Assembly (NCBI GenBank): GCA_964603935.1 | Contig: CAZRWL010000019.1 | Span: forward strand, 1 to 18,221 | Length of the DNA: 18,221 nucleotides | From: GWB1-37-8 sp964603935 | GTDB lineage: Bacteria; Patescibacteriota; Microgenomatia; Levybacterales; UBA12049 | Reading direction: 5' to 3' | In this document: in pieces, positions 14,230-18,221 of the stretch | How the letters are laid out: every line of letters starts with the position of its first letter | Numbering within the stretch: the stretch's first letter is position 1 | Translations under genes and position numbers: made by a program | The notes under the pieces: model-generated | What the model was told of the DNA's origin: nothing | Databases searched by the model: none | Seen by the model: the letters and a program-made list of their open reading frames with translations, nothing else

Positions 14230-15158
14230 ATATTTTTAAATTCCGATCGTTTAATAAGCTGATATCCTTTTATGAGTTCTTTTATTCCCTCATCTAACGA
14301 TCTCTTTGCTTCAAACCCAGCAATTTTGAGTCTCTGACTTGAGACAATGTAGTTTCTTTTATCAGGATCTGAATTTATCTCTGCAAAGTCAATATAAAAT
14401 TTTGGTAGATGTTGTTTAATTTTGACCGCTAACTCTTCCTTTGATAGATTTTCAGAATCTAAGCCAAGATTATACGCTTTTCCAATCATTTTTTTGTGAT
14501 TTTCAATGGAGTAAATAAAACAATCTACGACATCACGAATATGGACAAAATTTCTTTTAAAATTTTTTTCAAAAAGCACAATATAGCCATCAGTTAGAGC
14601 GGTATATACAAAATGATTCACCAATAGATCTAATCTTAGTCTTGGAGACATGCCAAAAACCGAAGCAAGTCTAAGGGTAATAGTATTTTTTGATGATAAT
14701 ATTTCTTCCTCTGCATCCGTCTTGGTTTTTCCATAGAGGGTAACAGGCTTAAGCGGTGTCTCTTCTGTGCAGAAATTTTTACCCTCCGGGGTACCATACC
14801 CATTATTTGTCATAGGAAAAACGACCAATTGACTTCTGCTTCTTAACTTATTAAGTAATCTTATAGAATCTAGATTTGTCGTTGTTGCAAGATACGGATC
14901 ACTGTCACAAGCAGAGGTTCCGACAATTGCAGCAAGGGGCACTAAGATATCAGTATTTTTAATGAGTTTACCCATCAAGCTCTTGTCGCGGACGTCTCCA
15001 AAAACAAAATCAAAATTAGGATTATTGCACAAATGGAATAAGCTCCGCTGTCGGTACATGAGGTTATCTACTGCTGTAACTTTATAACCTTTATCCAAAA
15101 GAATTTCGCACAAAACTGAACCCAGATAACCCGCGCCACCCGTAACCAAAACATTCAT
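14226..15158 (-). CDS. NAD-dependent epimerase/dehydratase (extended SDR)
   Basis: A 310-residue extended SDR on the minus strand. It opens MNVLVTGGAGYLGSVLCEIL with the GGAGYLG loop at 7-13. Asp31 at the end of strand 2 (AVDNLMY) suggests NAD rather than NADP. The middle region PMTNNGYGTPEG (115-126) supplies a Thr where Ser is usual, as in a subfamily with TNSGYG. YGKTK gives Tyr142 and Lys146, so the catalytic pair is intact. It is convergent with hddC, so it may be regulated apart from the heptose operon. A leaderless-type promoter (TGTTAAAAT, 6 nt before the ATG) and a -35 at 15194-15189 lie upstream, just outside the insertion sequence. The reaction is unknown. Confidence 0.82.
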   Translation of the reverse strand: MNVLVTGGAGYLGSVLCEILLDKGYKVTAVDNLMYRQRSLFHLCNNPNFDFVFGDVRDKSLMGKLIKNTDILVPLAAIVGTSACDSDPYLATTTNLDSIRLLNKLRSRSQLVVFPMTNNGYGTPEGKNFCTEETPLKPVTLYGKTKTDAEEEILSSKNTITLRLASVFGMSPRLRLDLLVNHFVYTALTDGYIVLFEKNFKRNFVHIRDVVDCFIYSIENHKKMIGKAYNLGLDSENLSKEELAVKIKQHLPKFYIDFAEINSDPDKRNYIVSSQRLKIAGFEAKRSLDEGIKELIKGYQLIKRSEFKNI

Positions 15159-15164
15159 CAGTCA

Positions 15165-15194
15165 ATTTTAACATAAAATATTTGTTGAATTCAA
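15165..15194 (-). promoter_or_regulatory. Promoter with extended -10, leaderless start of the SDR at 15158
   Basis: On the minus strand TGTTAAAAT (15173 to 15165) is an extended -10 (TGnTAAAAT). It ends exactly 6 nt before the ATG at 15158, so transcription should start on the ATG. TTGAAT (15194 to 15189) with an 18-bp spacer is a fair -35. The promoter ends 10 bp from the left end of the insertion sequence and appears intact. Confidence 0.6.
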
Positions 15195-15203
15195 GGTTAC
15201 GAT

Positions 15204-15246
15204 TTGCATCACGTAATTTCCTCCTGAAAGCCATTCGTTGCATCAA
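15204..15246 (+). repeat. Left end of the insertion sequence (outer and inner repeat)
   Basis: TTGCATCAC (15204-15212) and TTGCATCAA (15238-15246) are direct copies within the left end, start to start 34 bp. Between them lies TTTCCTCCTGAAAG, which matches TCCTCTTAAA on the reversed right end. They are likely two transposase-binding sites. Confidence 0.75.
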
Positions 15247-15286
15247 GTTAAAATCCTCCTAAAATTAAACAGATATTTCTGTCCAT

Positions 15287-15301
15287 GAGGAGGTGAATCC
15301 T
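15287..15301 (+). promoter_or_regulatory. Strong Shine-Dalgarno site of the transposase gene
   Basis: GAGGAGGTGA (15287-15296) is nearly the full anti-16S sequence and lies 5 nt before a GTG at 15302. It therefore points to 15302 as start rather than the in-frame GTG at 15293, which lies inside the site itself. A small inverted repeat (ACAGA at 15269-15273, TCTGT at 15278-15282) precedes it. Host genes here lack such sites. Confidence 0.7.
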
Positions 15302-16431
15302 GTGATAAAAAAAGATGTACATGCTGTTATTCGGGCGTTTTCAAAACAGTATAAATATACAAAGAAAAAAGGAAAATCTGAGTTATTGAGTCGCCTTGTT
15401 AAAACAACCGGATATTCAAGAAAACATTTGATGGAAGTCTTGCCTAATCCGCCAAAAGTTAGAAAGAGAAAGAAACGGATACAAAGATCACGATATCTGC
15501 AAGTTTTAAGACCGCTTCGTATTCTTTGGGCTGTATCTAATTATGCTTGCGGAAAAAGATTGAAACCATTGCTGTCAAGTTTGATTGCGACATTACGAAG
15601 ACATAAGGAACTTACTGTTACTCCCAAGGAGAGAAAACTGCTTTTGCAAATTTCATCGGCAACAATTGACAGGCTTTTGGTTCATGATAGAAAACGGATT
15701 AATATTAAAGGCCGTTCTCGGACTAAACCGGGAAGCCTTTTAAAACACCAGATACCAATCAAAATGTGGTCTGATTGGGATAACGCAAAGCCTGGTTTTG
15801 TTGAGATTGATTCAGTTCATCATTGCGGAACAAGTCTTTGCGGAGACTACGTTTTTACGCTTGATTTAACTGATGTTTCAACAGGATGGAATGAATGCTG
15901 CGCCCATTTAGGCAAAAGCGAATATAAGACGCTTGGAGCCCTGGAAACAATCAGGCAAAGATTACCCTTTAAACTTCTGGGAATTGATTTTGATTGCGGA
16001 GGAGAATTTGTGAACTGGCATTTAGTCAGGTATTGTCAGAAAAACAAAATCACTTACACCAGAGCCAGGGAAAGCATTTCAAATGACCAGCCGTATATTG
16101 AACAGCAGAACTATTCCGTTGTCAGACGATTTGCGGGGTACCAAAGGCTTGATACGGAAAACAGCTTGGAATCCTAAACAAGCTTTACGAGCTTCTTTCC
16201 GATTATCAGAACTTTTTCCAACCGGTAATGCGGCTTAAAACAAAAATACGAGACGGAGCAAGAGTAACGAGGATTTACGACAAACCCTTGACCGCCTATC
16301 AGAGACTTTTGAAACGTAAAGATATCTCAAGAAACACAAAAGGCAAACTGAGGATTCGGTACAAGAAAATTAATCCTAAAAAGTTGCTTTTGGAAATCAC
16401 AAGTCTTGGAAAGAAGTTGTCGGAAAGATAA
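15302..16431 (+). pseudogene. DDE (rve-type) transposase, broken by a -1 frameshift
   Basis: The first frame runs from GTG 15302 to TAA 16175-16177 and holds a basic N-terminal part (KRKKRIQRSRYLQVLRPL, HTH-like) and the integrase core. Catalytic candidates are the Asp in FVEIDSVHHCG, the Asp in GIDFDCGGEFVN, and the Glu in QPYIEQQN. The frame ends DTENSLES-stop. The -1 frame continues from 16171 without a break as ILNKLYELL..NFFQP, then YDKPLTAYQRLL, ending KKLSER at 16431. The spacing DTENSLE-ILNKLYELL fits the family, so one base, probably an A in the run at 16170-16171, has been lost. A GGAAAAC at 16156-16162 is not a canonical slippery site. Decay or a sequencing error is more likely than programmed frameshifting. 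Confidence 0.8.
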
Positions 16432-16452
16432 ATACATTCAGGAGGAAAACTA

Positions 16453-16497
16453 TTGATGCAATGAATCCTCGTTTAAGAGGATTTTATTGTGATGCAA
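16453..16497 (+). repeat. Right end of the insertion sequence (inner and outer repeat)
   Basis: TTGATGCAA (16453-16461) and GTGATGCAA (16489-16497) are the inverted counterparts of the two left-end copies, 36 bp apart. The terminator-like hairpin at 16464-16483 sits between them. Confidence 0.75.
16464..16488 (+). terminator. Rho-independent terminator at the end of the insertion sequence
   Basis: AATCCTC (16464-16470) pairs perfectly with GAGGATT (16477-16483) around the 6-nt loop GTTTAA and is followed by a T-rich TTATT. It lies 32 bp after the transposase stop and within the right terminal repeat, so it should stop transposase transcription before the downstream host genes. Confidence 0.55.
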
Positions 16498-16517
16498 GAC
16501 GGGTTATGGGTTAAAAG

Positions 16518-16526
16518 TGATATAAT
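16518..16526 (+). promoter_or_regulatory. Extended -10 promoter, leaderless start of the histidine phosphatase gene
   Basis: TGATATAAT (16518-16526) matches TGnTATAAT perfectly and ends 6 nt (GCAATA) before the ATG at 16533. The -35 region (about 16498-16503) begins at the first base beyond the insertion-sequence end and reads GACGGG, which is not a -35. Confidence 0.6.
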
Positions 16527-16532
16527 GCAATA

Positions 16533-17216
16533 ATGACGTCAGTTTTTATTTTTCGACATGCCGAAGTAATTTATCCTTTAGATAAACAAGGAAGAAAATT
16601 AATGTATCCCCCAGAAACTCATATAAGTGATACTGGCAAGAAGCAATTTACTTCTTTAATGGAGACATTGAGAAATCGGGGAGTCGTATTTGATTTAGTT
16701 GAAACAAGTCCTTATACACGAGCTGTTGAGTCAGCTCAAGTTTTAGCTGAAGTTTTTAGGTTAGGAGAGTCAGCAATAAATCCCGGACTTTCCGATTCGT
16801 ACGTTCCAGGTTGGATCGGTGTACCTTTAAGTAAACAACAAGAATTGATGGATAAAGGCGAAGATATTTATCTTCATCCTCTTTCAGAAGATCAGGAAGT
16901 ATACGAGCAAGTAGCCAAAAGGATGACTGAGGCTTTTCAGAACATTGTCAAGGAAAATGAAGGGAAAACAGTTGCCTTAGTCAGTCACGGAGATCCAATT
17001 AGACTTTTAATGCACAGGCTCGATCATCCAATAGGCATAATCCCCAATATGAGCATATTAAGTAAAGAAGGTTATTTAAAAAGAGGCGAGGTCTTTCAAG
17101 TGACCGTCGACAAAGAAGGAAAAATCTTCGAGAAAAAATTAATAAGTAATTTAGAAGGTATTGTTGGTATAAGAGAAATATATGAAGATGGGTTCTTGAG
17201 TCCAGAAAGTAAATAG
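16533..17216 (+). CDS. Histidine phosphatase superfamily protein (phosphoglycerate-mutase-like)
   Basis: A 227-residue protein of the histidine phosphatase (branch 1) superfamily. The nucleophile motif is FRHAE with His9 after Arg8; the family usually has RHG, so Ala replaces Gly. SPYTRAVESA holds the second Arg (R63). VSHGDPIRLL places the second catalytic His at 152. It could dephosphorylate a sugar or nucleotide phosphate in the cytoplasm; there is no signal peptide. The substrate cannot be read. It follows the insertion sequence and starts 6 nt after a perfect extended -10. The DUF218-like gene follows after 24 bp; the two are probably expressed together but show no clear link to the sugar operon. 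Confidence 0.85.
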   Translation: MTSVFIFRHAEVIYPLDKQGRKLMYPPETHISDTGKKQFTSLMETLRNRGVVFDLVETSPYTRAVESAQVLAEVFRLGESAINPGLSDSYVPGWIGVPLSKQQELMDKGEDIYLHPLSEDQEVYEQVAKRMTEAFQNIVKENEGKTVALVSHGDPIRLLMHRLDHPIGIIPNMSILSKEGYLKRGEVFQVTVDKEGKIFEKKLISNLEGIVGIREIYEDGFLSPESK

Positions 17217-17228
17217 TTTCCCGCAACT

Positions 17229-17234
17229 TATACT
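17229..17234 (+). promoter_or_regulatory. Possible -10 box, leaderless start of the DUF218-like gene
   Basis: TATACT (17229-17234) ends 6 nt (AATCAT) before the ATG at 17241, the same geometry as the other starts. There is no TGn extension and no -35, so this is the weakest of the set. GGAGG occurs just after the ATG, not before it, so it cannot act as a Shine-Dalgarno for this start. Confidence 0.4.
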
Positions 17235-17240
17235 AATCAT

Positions 17241-17975
17241 ATGGAGGAAGGATCAAGAATTGAAATAACTCCAGGTGCAACACCTGTTGAATTCACTGAA
17301 AGCCCAAAGTGGTGGCAAGATTTAAAAAAAGCTTACGATTTACTTTGCCATGATAGACCAAGTGAGCCAGTTGATATCCTTTACTTCTTTGGGCGTTCAT
17401 ATTTTGATGCCCCAAAAGAAGGATTATATCGGCTTGCAGTTGATTTATATCAAGAAGGAAGGGTTAGAAAAATTATCATTCCCGGAACTGAAGGGGAACG
17501 TTTAGGCAGAAATATACCAAGAGAATCTCACCCCGGAAAAACACTGATGAGGGATCGTTTGGTCCGAATGGGTATCCTAGATTCAGATATAATAGACAGT
17601 GCACCAGGCTATCATACCAGACAAGAAGGAGATGCTTTCTTAAATTATTCTTTTGAAAACGGTCTCTACAATGCAATTGCCTTAACCAATCCTACCCAGA
17701 TAGTTCGTGCTGTGCTTAGTCTTGTTGCAAAAATCGATAGTGATCATCTGCCTGTAAGTGTATTCGCTGTAGTACCCAACCCATTAACTTTTGATTGGGG
17801 AAGAATGGTAAAAGGATCTCAGGGAGCAGAGCGTAAACCAGCTTATAAACATTTATACCAAGAGTTTGAGGGAATTCATAAATACCAAAATTATCCTCCT
17901 CCTAATAACATAGCAACTTTTAGCAAGCTTTTTGAATATATGGAAGCTCGTGATTCCGGCGCAATTTCTAAATAA
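17241..17975 (+). CDS. DUF218 / YdcF-ElyC-SanA-like protein
   Basis: A 244-residue protein resembling the DUF218 (YdcF/SanA/ElyC) fold. VDILYFFGRSYF (43-54) is the first strand and loop; YQEGRVRKIIIPG the second strand with glycine turn; RLVRMGILDSDI the stretch before the conserved acidic region; TRQEGDAFLNY the EGD-type helix; and IALTNPTQIVRAV matches the family's strand followed by a basic residue. There is no signal peptide or membrane segment, unlike ElyC and SanA, so it is probably cytoplasmic like YdcF. The biochemical role of this family is poorly defined; some members affect cell-envelope metabolism. The stop overlaps the convergent methyltransferase by 8 bp. The assignment is from pattern, not an alignment. 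Confidence 0.65.
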   Translation: MEEGSRIEITPGATPVEFTESPKWWQDLKKAYDLLCHDRPSEPVDILYFFGRSYFDAPKEGLYRLAVDLYQEGRVRKIIIPGTEGERLGRNIPRESHPGKTLMRDRLVRMGILDSDIIDSAPGYHTRQEGDAFLNYSFENGLYNAIALTNPTQIVRAVLSLVAKIDSDHLPVSVFAVVPNPLTFDWGRMVKGSQGAERKPAYKHLYQEFEGIHKYQNYPPPNNIATFSKLFEYMEARDSGAISK

Positions 17976-18221
17976 TTTTCGGCTTCGGAATCGGGATAAT
18001 AAATTTTCCACCTTTTTCTTTAAACCACTTTTCTTTTTCCATGATATTATCGGCGTAATTCCAGGCGGTAATTATTATATAATCTGGAGTTTTTGTTTTT
18101 AATGTATACGGTGAAACTATTGGAATATGAGTTCCCGGTGTAAATTTACCTTGTTTGGAAGGAGCGCTATCGGTTATATAGTCTATAATATTGGGCCCAA
18201 TATTGCAGTACTGTAAAAGCG
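17968..18221 (-). CDS. Sugar C-methyltransferase, C-terminal fragment (gene enters from the right edge)
   Basis: The minus strand from 18219 reads 83 codons without a stop to a TAG at 17970-17968; the N-terminal part lies beyond the window. The fragment reads FTPGTHIPIVSP, then PDYIIITAWNYADNIMEKE, then a closing GGKFIIPIPKP. This order matches the C-terminal domain of SAM-dependent NDP-sugar C-methyltransferases (PF08484, as in TylC3/TcaB9), which add a methyl to C3 of a 4-keto sugar. The methyl-donor domain itself cannot be checked here. It overlaps the DUF218-like gene tail to tail by 8 bp. Such an enzyme suits the branched-sugar theme of the locus. Confidence 0.78.
   Translation of the reverse strand, partial: LLQYCNIGPNIIDYITDSAPSKQGKFTPGTHIPIVSPYTLKTKTPDYIIITAWNYADNIMEKEKWFKEKGGKFIIPIPKPKII

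Larger units (their letters stand above)
15204..16497 (+). mobile_element. Insertion sequence with imperfect terminal inverted repeats, about 1.29 kb
   Basis: The element is bounded by TTGCATCAC at 15204-15212 and its reverse complement GTGATGCAA at 16489-16497. Inside each end a second related copy occurs (TTGCATCAA at 15238-15246; TTGATGCAA at 16453-16461), about 34-36 bp from the first. The bases between also match imperfectly in inverted orientation, giving long imperfect repeats of about 50 bp. It carries one DDE transposase gene, now frameshifted. I see no clean target duplication: the flanks are ACGAT on the left and GACGG on the right. The family looks like ISNCY/ISLbi1-type elements with an rve-like integrase core, judged from remembered motifs. 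Confidence 0.85.

Noticed and set aside
15195..15203. Target-site duplication of the insertion sequence
   Set aside because: The flanks (ACGAT left, GACGG right) share only an offset ACG; no direct repeat abuts both ends.
15293..15301. GTG at 15293 as transposase start
   Set aside because: This codon lies within the Shine-Dalgarno sequence itself; GTG 15302 has the proper 5-nt spacing.
16156..16162. GGAAAAC as a programmed -1 frameshift site
   Set aside because: It does not fit X XXY YYZ in the zero frame, and family spacing is kept only if the shift occurs about 10 bases later, which favours a lost base.
1..18221. TGA read as glycine (as in Gracilibacteria and Absconditabacteria)
   Set aside because: TGA ends several well-bounded genes (for example at 187-189, 4377-4379, 11194-11196) exactly where the families end and next genes start.
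1..18221. CRISPR arrays, tRNA or rRNA genes, riboswitches
   Set aside because: I saw no regularly spaced repeats, cloverleaf patterns or conserved RNA motifs; intergenic space is very small.

Overview
The window reads as part of a surface-polysaccharide / nucleotide-sugar biosynthesis locus from an AT-rich bacterium that uses the standard code (TGA is a normal stop throughout). I favour a Candidate Phyla Radiation (Patescibacteria, Microgenomates-like) organism. The reasons are tightly packed genes with 4-13 bp overlaps, almost no Shine-Dalgarno sequences at host genes, several predicted leaderless starts, and typical CPR sugar-cluster gene families. This placement is inference; the window holds no rRNA or other phylogenetic marker.

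Layout. Positions 1-2010 (minus strand): a GT4 glycosyltransferase, a glucose-1-phosphate cytidylyltransferase-like gene, and the first 63 residues of an extended SDR epimerase that runs off the left edge. Positions 2055-14229 (plus strand): one long run, probably a single operon from about 4380, headed by a 774-residue GT-C-like membrane protein. It continues with GmhA, HddA, a GDP-mannose-4,6-dehydratase-like SDR, the alpha and beta subunits of a thiamine-diphosphate E1 enzyme, a ColD-like PLP 3-dehydratase, three SDRs, GmhB and HddC. Positions 14226-15158 (minus): a further SDR, convergent with HddC. Positions 15204-16497: an insertion sequence whose transposase is broken by a -1 frameshift. 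Positions 16533-17975 (plus): a histidine phosphatase and a DUF218/YdcF-like protein. Positions 17968-18221 (minus): the C-terminal end of a sugar C-methyltransferase.

How the genes may work together. GmhA, HddA, GmhB and HddC form the complete known route from sedoheptulose 7-phosphate to GDP-D-glycero-alpha-D-manno-heptose. Between the two halves of that route lie a 4,6-dehydratase-type SDR (would give a 4-keto-6-deoxy sugar), a ColD-like enzyme with His in place of the PLP lysine (would remove the 3-hydroxyl), and an E1 alpha/beta pair without E2 or E3. Such a pair could add a two-carbon acyl unit to the 4-keto carbon, as YerE does for yersiniose and as AviB1/AviB2 are thought to do in avilamycin. 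Two paralogous SDRs whose catalytic Tyr is replaced (Val, Ala) and a compact SDR follow. My main hypothesis is a GDP-linked, branched 3,6-dideoxy-heptose (or hexose) not tied to a described pathway. The cytidylyltransferase-like gene and the C-methyltransferase at the two edges hint at a second, CDP-linked branched sugar.
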